DNA from: Gerris lacustris
Taxonomy: Eukaryota > Arthropoda > Insecta > Hemiptera > Gerridae
NCBI GenBank assembly: GCA_951217055.1
Contig: OX578286.1
Span: forward strand, 29,642,720-29,706,719
Direction of reading: 5' to 3'
DNA: 64,000 bases
Shown: in pieces, positions 11,090 to 20,905 of the stretch
How positions within the stretch are numbered: position 1 is the first letter of the stretch
Layout of the letters: each line of letters opens with the position of its first letter
Translations under genes and position numbers: made by a program
The notes under the pieces: generated by a model
The model's database searches: none
Told to the model about the DNA's origin: nothing
Seen by the model: only the letters and a program-made list of their open reading frames with translations

Positions 11090-12055
11090 TGGACTGAATT
11101 TTGTCACTTGTTAATTATATCGCAATGTGACAATCTTTTGTCACACATTGATCATACCTCAATGACACAGTATGTTTTTCATTATATCTCGTACTCGTAG
11201 ACACTTCCATTTGTCACTCTTGTTTTTTATATCTCATGGATACAGTCCTTTGTCGCTTGCTTATCATATCTTGCTGAAACAGCATTTTGTCAATTGTTAA
11301 TGATTTTTTAGTCACTCATTGATCATGCCTTATTGACACAGTATTTTTTTCATTTCTTCATCATATCTTATAGGCAGTCTTTTGTCACTTCTTATATCTC
11401 GTGGACACAGTCTTTTGTCACCTGTTTCTTATACCTCATGGACACAGTCCTTTGTTACTTGTTCATGATAACTCGCGAAAACTGCCTTTTGTTTCTTGTT
11501 AATTATTTACAATTCATGACGAAAGTTATTTGTCACATATCATGCCTTACTGCCACAGTCTTTTTTTCGTTTGTTTATCTCACTGAAACAGCGTTTTGTC
11601 ACTTGTTAATTATTGTATATCATGGTGTCATGGTGACAGTCTTTATTCACATATTGCTCATGCCTTATTGACACAGTATGTTTAACGTTTGTTCATCATA
11701 TCTTATAGGCACAGACTTTTGTCACTTGTTTCTTATATATCGTGGACACTATAATTTGTCACTTGTTTCTTATATCTTATTGACACAGTCTTTTTCGTTG
11801 TTCATCATATCTTATAGGCATAGTGATTATTCATTTGTTTCTTACATCTCTTAGTCACAGTATTTTAGCACTTGTTTCTTATACTTCATGGACACAGTCT
11901 TTTTTCGTATGTTTATCATATCTTATAGGCACAGTTTTTTTTTTTTTTTTGTTTTTTTTAATTTTTCCTACATCTCAGTCAAATTTTTCTTATACCTTAT
12001 TGAAACAGTCTTTTTTCGTAAGTTCATCGTAATCTTATAATCACAGTCTTTGGTC
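11090..12055. repeat. Degenerate tandem array of about 48 bp
   Basis: About twenty diverged units built around GGACACAGTCTTTTGTCACT, TGTTTCTTATATCTC and TCATCATATCTTATAGGCA. The two frames at 11333-11671 and 11823-12032 are read-throughs of this array. Units differ by indels, so the array is old. Confidence 0.8.
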
Positions 12056-12399
12056 GCTTGAAATTATCAATTAAAATTGCATTTAAACTTTAACTGAAAA
12101 CTTGGAAGTACAAACATTATATATTCCCAGATATTAATTTTAAAAGTTACTACTTTTTTTTCCCCTTAAACATGGTCAATTAAACAAGGAGCAAAAAAAA
12201 TCCTATTTTCCTTTTTGCTAATGCCCTTTTTTATATTTATATTTTTATTCGTGAATTTTTCTGCAGGGCTTTTAAGGATAAAGGATACAGGAGAAGGGTA
12301 TAGTGGAAGATTAGCTCATCTTGTAAATTTCTCTACTTCAGACAACCCTAAATTTATAAGGTAGGGGGTTTAAGCGCTCGTAATTTTTGTTGGGGGTAA
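12056..12399. other. Unique AT-rich stretch
   Basis: No gene or family recognised. Confidence 0.35.
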
Positions 12400-12860
12400 A
12401 GGGGGGGGGGGGGGGGGGGAGGGTAAAAAAATCTGGATAAAAAAGGAGTGGCTCAAAATCCTTGTAAGAGCAGAGAAAGGTAAAAATGGGATGGGTTGGT
12501 TTGAATTATTAAATAATTTTTGGAGGCAAAAAGGACGGAGGGGCTTTTTCGGCCCCACGAGCCCCCTATTTTTTAATAATTTCGGCTCGTTTAACCTTTA
12601 CAACTTCCTGAGATGACTCCTTTTTAGTTGTTTACGCGGGGGGGGGGGGGGTCTATTTTTCCCAAAGCGACCCCGAAAAAAATGTGGGGTTACAAAAAAA
12701 TAACATTTTTTGAAGAAAACACGATAGAGTAGACCACAACTTCTCATCCGGAAGAGCAGAACCCCCCCCCCCCCCAAAAAAATTTCTATGCCAACCTCTT
12801 AAAATATCCAAGATCCTTTCTACTTTTTTGGGGGGGATGGGGGGGGGGGGAGGAGTATTT
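12400..12860. repeat. Cluster of four G or C homopolymer runs
   Basis: Within 460 bp there are runs of 19 G (12401-12419), 14 G (12638-12651), 14 C (12762-12775) and 12 G (12839-12850), each beside an A- or T-run. The frames at 12370-12558, 12653-12868 and 12828-13145 encode P- or G-runs from these tracts and are not called. Confidence 0.85.
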
Positions 12861-13538
12861 TTTACCACTATTACTTTATATGCTTTTTATTTTGGTATCT
12901 TCTCAGAATGCTTTTCTTTTTTAAATTATAAAAAGGGTGTTTTTAATCTCTTTTTTCCCCGAGGTTCAAGGGTATGTATAATTAATTATTATCATAGAAT
13001 TTTTAAAATCAAATTAAAAAGGTACAACATTAATAATGGTACAGTTAAAAATTTTGTAATAGCTTTTATTTTGAGAAAATTCCTCATCTACATAGCTCAT
13101 TTTAAACGGTTTGATTCATCTAGTATTGTTTATAGTACTTTTTAATTTAATCTTTAATTTGTTCTTTTATAAAGTTTTTTTTATATCAGTCCTTTTTATA
13201 CGAGTTTATTAAGTGTGTTTTAATTTGTTATATCGTTTTTAGTTTGCCGTGCTTTATAGTTGTTTAATTAGTTTTTTGTTGTATAACATTTTGTTATATA
13301 TTTATCTACAAATAATAGTATTTACTGCAATCCAGGACTGCTTTTTCACAAAAAAAAATCCACTTTGTTTAGGATGGTAGATAGTTTGAGTGATAAGGCA
13401 GGTGAGGTCGTTTTCTTATCATTAGTTTTGTGGTTTACTGATAACTGAACTGTAAATTAATGGTTTCTGTATTACTGTCCTCTCTGTGAGACAGGTTTCT
13501 CAGTTCTCCTCCGGTCGGAGCCTATGACAGTTCTTTTA
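12861..13538. other. AT-rich unique stretch upstream of the hAT MITE
   Basis: No repeat family recognised. The last 80 bp (CTCTCTGTGAGACAGG to GGAGCCTATGACAG) are more GC-balanced and could be leader sequence of the piggyBac-like remnant that follows; that is inference. Confidence 0.35.
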
Positions 13539-13546
13539 CTATTTTC

Positions 13547-13737
13547 CAGTGGCGTAACTACGGGCCGCGCGGGCCTGCATTGCGGGCGGGCCCCTAGTGT
13601 CAAGGGGCCCCAAATCAACGTCATGGGCCCCCTGTTCTAAACGCATTTGTGTTTTTTTTTGCTCATCAATTTTGTGTGGCGAAGGGCCCCCAAAAAGTTA
13701 TTGCGGGGGGACGCCCGAGGCCCTAGCTACGCCACTG
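13547..13737. mobile_element. hAT-type MITE, 191 bp, with 8-bp target duplication
   Basis: Termini CAGTGGCGTAACTACGG and CCCTAGCTACGCCACTG are inverted repeats. The flanks are CTATTTTC (13539-13546) and CTATTTCC (13738-13745), an 8-bp target-site duplication with one mismatch. Length, GC-rich interior and 8-bp duplication fit a non-autonomous hAT element of the CAGTGGCGTA type. Removing the element joins ...TTACTATTTTC directly to the sequence 20 bp before an ATG (13758), so it landed in the leader of the piggyBac-like remnant. The frame at 13597-13794 is a read-through. Confidence 0.85.
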
Positions 13738-13757
13738 CTATTTCCTGACCTATTATT

Positions 13758-14056
13758 ATGGATAAACGTTCTTCTAAGCCCGAAGAAATTCTAAATTCTT
13801 AGAATTAAACGCAAATGAGTCCGGATAGGAAAGTGTAAGTGAAAATGAGAATGAGATTCTTCAAGGAAATGATGATGAAATAATTCGATGTGATGAATTG
13901 CTGCCAACGCATAATTTACTTAATGAAGAAGAATATTCAGATCCTTCACTTTCCTCTTCAGTTTCATGCCACGAAGAATTGACTTTGGGTCCTAGGACTA
14001 GCAGAAAGAGAGGAAGACCAGTAAAAACAAAGACAACACTAAAAGTAACTGAGTAA
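13758..14056 (+). pseudogene. Broken coding remnant with AT-hook, probably piggyBac-like transposase N-terminus
   Basis: From the ATG the frame reads MDKRSSKPEEILNS and then stops. Another frame carries on (FLELNANESG, TAG stop at 13826-13828) and is then open for 75 codons (13829-14056). This stretch is rich in E, D, S and N, with words such as SENENEILQGNDDE and NEEEYSDPSLSSS, and ends in RKRGRPVKTK. RGRP (14009-14020) is the core of an AT-hook DNA-binding motif. Acidic N-terminal regions are usual in piggyBac transposases and domesticated relatives; basic RGRP motifs occur in some DNA-binding proteins. One frameshift and one in-frame stop mark it as dead. The tandem array at 14034 begins inside its last codons. 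It could also be an exon of an unrelated chromatin protein. Confidence 0.5.
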
Positions 14057-14265
14057 ACTCTGAGTAAGAGAACACTAAAAGTAACTGAGTAAACTCTGAG
14101 TAAGAGAACACTAAAAGTAACTGAGTAATCTCTGAGTAAGAGAACACTAAAAGTAACTGAGTAAACTCTGAGTAAGAGAACACTAAAAGTAACTGAGTAA
14201 TCTCTGAGTAAGAGAACACTAAAAGTAACTGAGTAAACTCTGAGTAAGAGAACACTAAAAAATGA
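14034..14265. repeat. 36-bp tandem repeat, about 6.5 copies
   Basis: Unit: AACACTAAAAGTAACTGAGT followed by AAACTCTGAGTAAGAG, with an alternating AATCTC variant. The copies are almost identical, so the array is young or recently homogenised. The 94-codon minus frame over it exists because the unit is a multiple of 3. Confidence 0.95.
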
Positions 14266-14468
14266 TTGCTGATTTTGTCCAATTATTTGACTTATTTAAT
14301 ATTATATAATTATTTCCCTATTTCTCCTCAATGAAAAATGCTAAATAAGCATAAGACAAGTTTAAATTATGTACAAATTAAATAAAATTAGACTGAGAAA
14401 TACTGCGGTCAAAATGACTGTTGGCCGTCTTTAGAGTAGTTCTGATTTCTTGGGCATTCTAGTGTTAA

Positions 14469-14669
14469 ATAAACAGGTCAAGTGTGTGCTAGTCAGAACA
14501 CAGCGAGGGTCCGTAGGCCACACTGTATAGTTTAAGTAGTACCCTATTGATGGTGTTTTTTAAAATGCTAAAAAGCTTACTTTGAACTATCCTATGGGTC
14601 TGATATTCTCAAAACACATAAACAAACTTCCGATAAAGTATTTTTTTTGCACTTCACTTAAGCGAGATA

Positions 14670-14703
<34 letters not shown>

Positions 14704-14779
14704 GTTTCACAGCCGCTTCAAACTCGCCTACGCTCGCCCTATCAAAGTTTTAACCAAAGAATTATATATTTTTGTAATC
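14469..14779. other. Unique stretch with a G29 run
   Basis: No gene recognised. An uninterrupted run of 29 G lies at 14672-14700, the longest G run in the window; the 73-codon frame at 14582-14803 reads through it and is not called. Confidence 0.5.
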
Positions 14780-15055
14780 AGCTCGACGTACCCTTTCATA
14801 TGATACCCTCACGGTGCCGAAAAAAAAAAAAAAAAATAAAATAACCCTTAAGTTGTTTTACCCTAATTGTTTAAAAAAATATCTTTTTTAAGTTGCTATA
14901 TTTTTAAAATATGTGGTTAGGTATAAGACACATACATGCCAAATTTCAAAGTGATCGAACGAAAGGTGTAGCCATGAGAGCAGGCGACAGGACGGACGGA
15001 CAGACACACGCAGGAAAATATAAGGGTCCTTGGTTTTGCCTACGGACCCTAAAAA
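14780..15055. mobile_element. Family E repeat (single copy)
   Basis: It contains ATACATGCCAAATTTCAAAG, then CAGGACGGACGGACAGACAC, and ends with a stem AGGGTCC...GGACCCT (about 15024-15051) followed by AAAAACTGATAATTTTTT. The GGACGGACAGACA stretch and the 'CCAAATTTCAAAGTGATCG' phrase mirror the interiors of families A to G. Only one copy is present, so its boundaries are uncertain. The frame at 14911-15111 is a read-through. Confidence 0.4.
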
Positions 15056-15489
15056 CTGATAATTTTTTAAATCAAGAAGTGATTTTTATAATCTTTAAAA
15101 TTGTCTCTTAGCTTAATTTCTCATTTCATATAATTTTAAAGATATTATGCAATTTTCGTGTAACTCTCTGAATAAAAGAAATAAATCGATATGTAGAGAT
15201 CTATTGAGAAATGGGCATATGCTAACTTCATATTTTGTTGCATTTTTGTTGAAATTTTTTGTTGCATATGACCCATTGAATCCACCAGTTATGACATTTT
15301 ATCGTGTGGTCCCCCTAAATAATCATGGTGTCTGACTTGGCTCATCTCCGAGAGCTAGTTTACCAGAACTATATTTACGTTACACGTCAAGATTACTTTT
15401 AACAGGAACTATCCAATAGCTCAAAGTTGATTTACATTGAAACGCTCAGTAACCGAGCTTACAGTTGATGTTAAATGGAAATGAAATGA
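15056..15489. other. Unique stretch
   Basis: No gene or repeat family recognised. The 62-codon frame at 15147-15335 shows no domain. Confidence 0.3.
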
Positions 15490-16240
15490 GAATGTGCAAG
15501 AGTGTAGCCAGATATGTATTGGAACCACCAATATTGGATCAAATATTAGCCTGGCTATTTTGGCCAATGTTGGGTCAACATTAGTCTGGTCATTTAGGCT
15601 AGTTTGTTGGCGTTGGTTTAAACTTAATTGAAAGGGTGTGGCACGTTTGTAGCTAGACATTTGTATTCCACCTTGTGGTGTGTGAAAGAACCGCCAATGT
15701 TGGACCAAACATTGGTCTGGCCATTTGGACCAGTGGGTTGGCGTTGGTTTAAATTTTAATTAAGATGAGGGTGTAGCTAGACATTTGTATTTCCCCTTCT
15801 GGTGTGTGAAAGAACCACCAATGTTGGATGAAACATTGGTCTGGCCACTTTGGCTAGTGTGTTGGCGTTGATTTAAACTGAATTGAGATGCGGGTTTAGC
15901 TAGTGTGTAGCTAGACATATGTATTCCCCCTTGTGGTGTGTGAAAAAACCACCAATGTTGGCTCAAACATTGGTCTGGCCTTTGTGGACGTTTTGGCTTT
16001 GGTTTATACTGGATTGAGATAAGGGTGTAGCAAGTGTGTAGGTAGACATTTATAATCCTCCTTATGATATGTGAAGAAACCAGCAATGATGGCTCAAACA
16101 TTGGTCTGGCCATTTCGGCCAGAATCTAGGTGTTATGTTTTACTGAATTGAGATAAGTTTGTAGCAAGTGTGTAGCTAGACATTTGTATTCCCTCTTGTG
16201 GTGTATAAAAGAACCACCAATTATTGGTCAAACATTGACC
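15490..16240. repeat. Tandem array, units about 125 to 165 bp, about 6 copies
   Basis: The phrase AAAGAACCACCAATGTTGG followed by CAAACATTGGTCTGGCCA recurs near 15525, 15691, 15815, 15949, 16080 and 16214, between copies of GTGTAGCTAGACATTTGTAT and TGTTGGCGTTGGTTTAAA. CCAATGTTGG and CAAACATTGG within each unit are mutually complementary and could pair. The two minus frames here (15421-15708, 15760-16113) read through the array. Confidence 0.9.
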
Positions 16241-16964
16241 TGACCATAACACTAAATAAATTGAAATATTGAAAACCAAATACAAATTGACACATCTTAA
16301 TTTACAGAGAAAAGTTAGATTGTAGTCAATATTTGTGATTGAAGTTTGAATTAAAGGGAAGGACTTAGTCTTAGAAATTAATCACAAGTTGTCTATAGAG
16401 AAACAAGTAAGGCACTTAGAGAAACTAAGCGGGTAGCCAATAGTAATTAGTAATTTGTAATTAGAAAATTAATACAGAATAGAGACTTGCCTCATTGATT
16501 AAGCGTGTAATTTAATTACTTAGAGGAGCAACTGATTTATCATTTAACCATGCTTTTGTGAATTTGTCACTGATTTAAGTATTAGACAACAACTATCCAT
16601 CCACTGATATTCCATCAGTTAAATGTTTTATTAGCTATATGTTTATATGGTGTATTGATAACGATCTCAATGAGGTTACTGTTATCAATTAATGATAGAT
16701 GTGTGTTGAAAGAAGGTTATGTTTGTACGGTCGTTGTGTCAGGTTATCTTGGAGAGAAACATAAAACTTCGCATTCTCTTGTACGATCTCAATTCTTTCA
16801 GGTTATGTATACAGTACTTCTGTTGCATTGACTTTGGGATGAACTAGATTAAATACAGCGCGTTTACATGGAACTGATTAATTAATTAATTAATTAATTA
16901 AATCTGATTAGCAACTGCCAACTTAGCTACATGTTACATAATTAAAAACAGTAGCACTCATGTC
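16241..16964. other. Unique stretch with a (TTAA)n run
   Basis: No gene recognised. A TTAATTAATTAA-type run at about 16878-16901 is self-complementary. GATTGATAACGATCTCAATG and GTTATCAATTAATGATAG near 16650-16700 form a loose inverted pair. Confidence 0.35.
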
Positions 16965-17014
16965 CCATGTGGCACATAGCTTCCTCGCATTATAATACAT
17001 ATTACGCGTACTTA
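16965..17014 (-). mobile_element. Family A 3'-end fragment
   Basis: CATGTGGCACATAGCTTCC and TCGCATTATAATA match the family A 3' terminus in reverse. Only about 50 bp remain before family H starts. Confidence 0.55.
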
Positions 17015-17500
17015 ATAGTCCAGGAGATAGTGTGCAAAAAGTGTCTGACTAACATCAAGCTAGAATTTTGTGTATAAGTAAATATTTTGGTGCCTTTTAA
17101 TGAATACGTGGTCGGCTAAGTCCGTCTGCGGGACATAGCTTGGTAATAGGTATTTGAAAAAAACAAACCAGTGGAGAGCGGCCATGTCCCGCCCTTTTTG
17201 GTGGACAATGTGATTTTCATGATCCTGAGTACGAAAGTCACTTAATAGGTGACCTCTGACTAACTAACCTGTATAGTGACAAACTACCATCAACTTGATT
17301 ATTGGTCTACTAACTAAGTTCGTACTCAGGATCATGAAAATCACATTGTCCACCAAAAAGGGAGGGACGTGGCCGCTCTCCATCAGTTTGATTTTTTCAA
17401 ATGCCAATTGCCTAGCTATGTCCCGCATAAGAATTTAACCGACAAAATTCTAGCTTGATGTTAGTCAGACACTTTTTTGCACGCTATCTTCTGGACTATA
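17015..17500. mobile_element. Two family H copies in head-to-head inversion
   Basis: Forward H (17015-17241: AGTCCAGGAGATAGTGTGC to TCATGATCCTGAGTAC) faces reverse H (17317-17500: GTACTCAGGATCATGAAAA to GCACGCTATCTTCTGGACT). The spacer (17242-17316) belongs to the family as well: its complement (AGTTAGTAGACCAATAATC, AAGTTGATGGTAGTTTGTC) matches the sequence right of H3 at 61430. So this is a 490-bp long palindrome made of two diverged units rather than one recent inversion. Confidence 0.75.
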
Positions 17501-17540
17501 AATGATGTTTTGCTTTTACTAGCATAACATCATTTTTTAT

Positions 17541-17980
17541 GAATATAAGTTGTAAATTGTACCCTGTAGTAATCTTTATTAGTCTAGTCTTAAGGATCCA
17601 AAAAAAGGGTAGGTGAAATAAATTACTTTACATCATTTCCATTCGGCAACGTTTCGGCCTAGCCGGCCATTCTCAAGCCTAAAAAGTACGTATATTTACT
17701 ATAAACTACAATAAAGAAACAATTCGTCATATCAACAAGAAGATAAGAACATGCGTTAATTTACCTTGCTCGTACCCTTAATGTGTACTTTCAAGGTAAA
17801 TTAACGCATGTTCTTATCTTCTTGTTGATATGACGAATTGTTTCTTTATTGTAGTTTATAGTAAATATACGTACTTTTTAGGCTTGAGAATGGCCGGCTA
17901 GGCCGAAACGTTGCCGAATGGAAATGATGTAAAGTAATTTATTTCACCTACCCTTTTTTTGGATCCTTAAGACTAGACTA
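17541..17980. mobile_element. Penelope-like foldback insertion with a 12-bp duplication
   Basis: A 440-bp insertion flanked by ATCATTTTTTAT on both sides (17529-17540 and 17981-17992). It consists of a 37-bp head and two perfect inverted arms (next entry). Each arm carries, on one strand, GGCTTGAGAATGGCCGGC followed by TAGGCCGAAACGTTGCC, a degenerate hammerhead-like core (CUGA-GA, stem II, GAAAC) of the kind found in Penelope-like terminal repeats. Inverted partial copies and variable target duplications are normal for that group. No reverse transcriptase is present. Confidence 0.5.
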
Positions 17981-17982
17981 AT
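17578..17982. repeat. Perfect 191-bp inverted repeat, 23-bp loop
   Basis: The left arm (17578-17768) and right arm (17792-17982) are exact reverse complements over 191 bp by manual comparison, including a 7-nt homopolymer; the loop is 17769-17791. Perfect identity implies either recent formation or an assembly fold-over. Confidence 0.9.
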
Positions 17983-18002
17983 CATTTTTTATATTATCTT
18001 GA

Positions 18003-18305
18003 TTTAACCAGTCTTTTTTTGCACGCTATCTTCTGGACTATAAATGATGTTTTGCTTTTACTAGCATATCATCATTTTTTTTATTATCTTGATTTAACCA
18101 GTCTTTTTTTGCACGCTATCTTCTGGACTATAAATGATGTTTTGCTTTTACTAGCATATCATCATTTTTTTTATTATCTTGATTTAACCAGTCTTTTTTT
18201 GCACGCTATCTTCTGGACTATAAATGATGTTTTGCTTTTACTAGCATATCATCATTTCTTTTATTATCTTGATTTAACCAGTCTTTTTTTGCACGCTATC
18301 TTCTG
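18003..18305. repeat. 90-bp tandem repeat, about 3.4 copies
   Basis: The word GCACGCTATCTTCTGGACTA starts at 18021, 18111, 18201 and 18291, exactly 90 bp apart, with intervening GATGTTTTGCTTTTACTAGC and TTATCTTGATTTAACCAGTC. The repeated word is the end of family H, and one more unit begins at 17479 left of the foldback insertion, so the insertion split a pre-existing array. The 95-codon frame at 18019-18306 arises because 90 is a multiple of 3. Confidence 0.95.
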
Positions 18306-18752
18306 ATCTATCATCTAAAGATGATTATTTGCCTATTCTTACAACATTGCCTATTATATTAATAATTTATTATTAAACATTTTATAAAACGTTTCTTTTA
18401 TAAAACGAATTTGATGTAGATTTAATCCTATTTTGAGTTACATTGCATAGTATCATTTTTCAGTTTACTGACGATCCCAAAATTTAATTGATGGATTAAA
18501 AAGGATTTGGGGTAAGATTTAAGACAGAATAGGATTGTTGAAAGGAATAAGAGGAACGAGAGAAGGATGAAGATAGCGGAGCAATTACAGTAAGCAGGCT
18601 AAGTTAGTGAGATATACATCTTGCTAAAAGGATTTCGGCTTGTAGATTATTTCGGATATTAAAGAGATAAAATATATTCTAAAAGACTAGCTCATGCATG
18701 TCTGGGGATCGGTCGAAATTTTCCGCCTCACAAAAAATAATATGAAAATACT
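18306..18752. other. Unique stretch
   Basis: No repeat or gene recognised. A GGATAAGAGGAACGAG-like purine-rich block lies near 18540-18590. Confidence 0.3.
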
Positions 18753-18753
18753 T

Positions 18754-18980
18754 GGCACTTCTTTAGATGGTTACTCATCTTATAAAAAATAAAAAACAGA
18801 GGGGAGTAACGATCTAAAGAAGGTGTTCGGAATGTTCTTTTTTAGACTGTTACTCCCCTTATAAAAACAAATTTCTCCCAAAGTACATTCGACTAAACAT
18901 ACCCTTGTCTTAATAGTTATTTAGGCAAAGTCATTTATATTCTTAAAACACATAGGGGAGTAACAATCTAAAGAAGTACC
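18754..18980. mobile_element. Family J MITE, copy J1
   Basis: A 227-bp element whose ends GGCACTTCTTTAGATGG and CAATCTAAAGAAGTACC are inverted repeats. The interior shares TTAGACTGTTACTCCCCTTA and CTTAATAGTTATTTAG with J2 (30561-30806). The flanks AATACTTG and AAAACTTG are similar, which could be a diverged 8-bp duplication. No coding capacity; superfamily unresolved, hAT-like by duplication length. Confidence 0.75.
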
Positions 18981-19457
18981 AAAAACTTGACACTCTGGTT
19001 GTTTTTAATTTCTTATATAAAATGAAAGTATTGTGATGATGTGAAAATTAAATTTTGAGATTTTGATGGATTTACACGTTTTGAGGTCCCCTGAGTACAA
19101 AAAGTGGTTTTTAAAAATTGTCTGTCTTTCGTCTGTGGAGACGTGTGGAGCCTAAACTACTGGGCCGATTTTAACGAAATTTGGCATTCATGTTCATAAA
19201 AATCTTAAAAAATCAATTTTAGCTCTAAATTTTGGGGGTGCTATCCCCTAAAAACCCTGAAAAAACGCGAAAGGAAAAATTAGTTCTCGAAAACGGTTCC
19301 GACGATTTTGATTATAAAATTCTAAAATATAGTCTATTTAAATACGAATCTAACGATATAATCCCTTTTCCCAGGAAAAATCTAGTTCCGGGGAAAATAG
19401 CTTTAAACGCGGACAGAGAGAGGCCTGGTTCAATAATAATCGATTCCCCACCGAGGG
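18981..19457 (+). mobile_element. Family B repeat, copy B1
   Basis: Forward family B copy: GATGGATTTACACGTTTTG, AGGTCCCCTGAGTAC, the GTCTGTCTTTCGTCTGTG stretch, GGGCCGATTTTAACGAAATT and GACAGAGAGAGGCCTGG. It is cut at GATTCCCCACCGAGGGGACT, where family J sequence resumes. The 89-codon frame at 19232-19501 reads through it. Confidence 0.8.
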
Positions 19458-19555
19458 GACTACATTGGACTAAACATACCTTTGACTTAATAGTTATTTA
19501 GTCAGTCATTTATATTCTAAAAAAAAAAGGGAAGTAACAATCTAAAGAAGTACCA
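19458..19555. mobile_element. Family J right-half fragment
   Basis: TACATTGGACTAAACATACC to CAATCTAAAGAAGTACC matches the right half of J1 and J2. With B1 and B2 it forms a J-B-J-B arrangement, indicating tandem duplication of a J+B block of about 570 bp. Confidence 0.75.
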
Positions 19556-20100
19556 AAAACTTTGGTACTCTGGTTGTTTTTAATTTCTTAGACTAAGAGA
19601 AAATATTGTGATGACGCGAAAATTCAATTTTGAGATTTTGATGGATTAACACGTTTTGAGGTCCCCTGAGTCAGAAAAAAGTGGTTTTTAAAAAATGTCT
19701 GTCTGTCGTCTGTGCATATGCATTAATCCTAAACTACTAAGCCGATTTTGACGAAATTTGGCTTACATGTTCAAAAAAATCATACCCCGAGGCGAAATCG
19801 AGAAATGAATTTTTAGCTCCAAATTTAGGGAGCACTACCCTTTTAAAATTCTTAAAAAATTATTTCTCGAAAACGGTTCCGATGAATTTGATTAAAAAAT
19901 TCTAAAATGTAGTCCATTTATATACGAATCTAACGATATAAACTGTTTTCCCGGGGAAGAATCTAGTCCTTGAGAAAATAGCTTTTAACCCTGGAGAGAC
20001 CGGGTTTGATTCCTCGCCGAGGAGAAGTTATTTTTATGATAAATTTTGATAATAATTAAATGTAACCATGAAAATTAATAAATGGAAAACTTGGAAAATG
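19556..20100 (+). mobile_element. Family B repeat, copy B2
   Basis: Second forward B copy: ATGGATTAACACGTTTTGAG, AGCCGATTTTGACGAAATTT, TCGAAAACGGTTCCGATG, GGAGAGACCGGGTTTGATTC, then GAAGTTATTTTTATGATAAA. The usual 3' end is replaced by a reversed family A 5' end (next entry). Confidence 0.8.
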
Positions 20101-20190
20101 TCCCCTTGTGTCTGAAATGAATTTCTGTTTTGAAATCAAAGACGTTCCAAAGCTTCCGATACGTTCGGTAAGCTTGGAAGCAAAAATAAT
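20101..20190 (-). mobile_element. Family A 5'-end fragment joined to B2
   Basis: CCTTGTGTCTGAAATGAATT, then CGTTCGGTAAGCTTGGAAGC and AAAAATA, is the family A start in reverse, fused to B2 in place of B's own 3' hairpin end. Confidence 0.6.
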
Positions 20191-20904
20191 TATAGCTTGA
20201 CAGTAACCAGTAGGGTTTGAATTGTCGAAAAAATTAGTCTTTTTTATACCCTTTAAGACCCATAAACCATCAACCAATAAAAAATTGAGAATTGCAAGTA
20301 AAAACATGTTTAATTTGCTTAATAACTAACTTAATTTTAGTCCTATCTAAATGTCGAAAGTTTAAATTTATAAAATTGACTATCATCATAAGTAATTCGT
20401 CTTGTAATATCTCAAATGTAATTATAGATTTTTGGCGATGAAAGCAGAAATTCTGCTTCAAGGTTCAGTTTTTAGAAATAAGAAAATAAAAATTGTAATA
20501 GTCGATATGTTAAGAGGATAAATGTGTCGGGGGCAACTCCCAGAAGAAGAATAATAAATGGGCACATGTCCTAGGCCCCCTTACTTTCCCCTTGCCCCCC
20601 TTTACATTTCCCCTTGCCCATTAATCTCAACGTCCTTTGGGACTACGACCTTCTTTCCATTCACTAGCTCTCCCTCAGACATACGCGCCAACCAAGAACT
20701 AACGATTTGTCATTCGGACGGAGAAAAAAAACACACAAAAGGTCCTCTTAAAGAAAAAATGGTTTTTGATAAATGATAACGAGAGTAGGGTTTGGACTCT
20801 AGTGGAACTTCTTTAGTATCATTATTTTAATTTATATTTGTATAGAAAATGGATTATTCACTCGATCGACAAAAAGGGTGAGTTGGCGCCGAATAAATTA
20901 ATAG
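20191..20904. other. Unique stretch
   Basis: Two minus frames (20056-20307, 20270-20461) and one plus frame (20558-20776) lack domains. The stretch CCCCCTTACTTTCCCCTTGC near 20575-20610 is a pyrimidine-rich imperfect repeat. Confidence 0.35.
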
Positions 20905-20905
20905 A

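Larger units (their letters stand above)
13746..14468 (+). mobile_element. piggyBac-like element remnant
   Basis: Three signs support this. First, an ATG at 13758 leads into an acidic reading frame that, after a shift and a stop, continues to an AT-hook (see the next entry). Second, the right end reads GGCATTCTAGTG followed by TTAA (14465-14468). Read from the other strand this is TTAA then CACTAGAATGCCC, the form of a piggyBac-type terminus at its TTAA target. Third, the order coding-to-terminus is right. The catalytic core is missing: a 36-bp tandem array and about 200 bp of AT-rich sequence occupy its place. I found no matching left terminus. Confidence 0.5.

Noticed and set aside
19419..19460. 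tRNA B-box-like GGTTTGATTCC in family B (seen best at 20010 and 62752)
   Set aside because: It lies in the 3' half of the element with no A box upstream at the right distance, so family B is not a tRNA-derived SINE.
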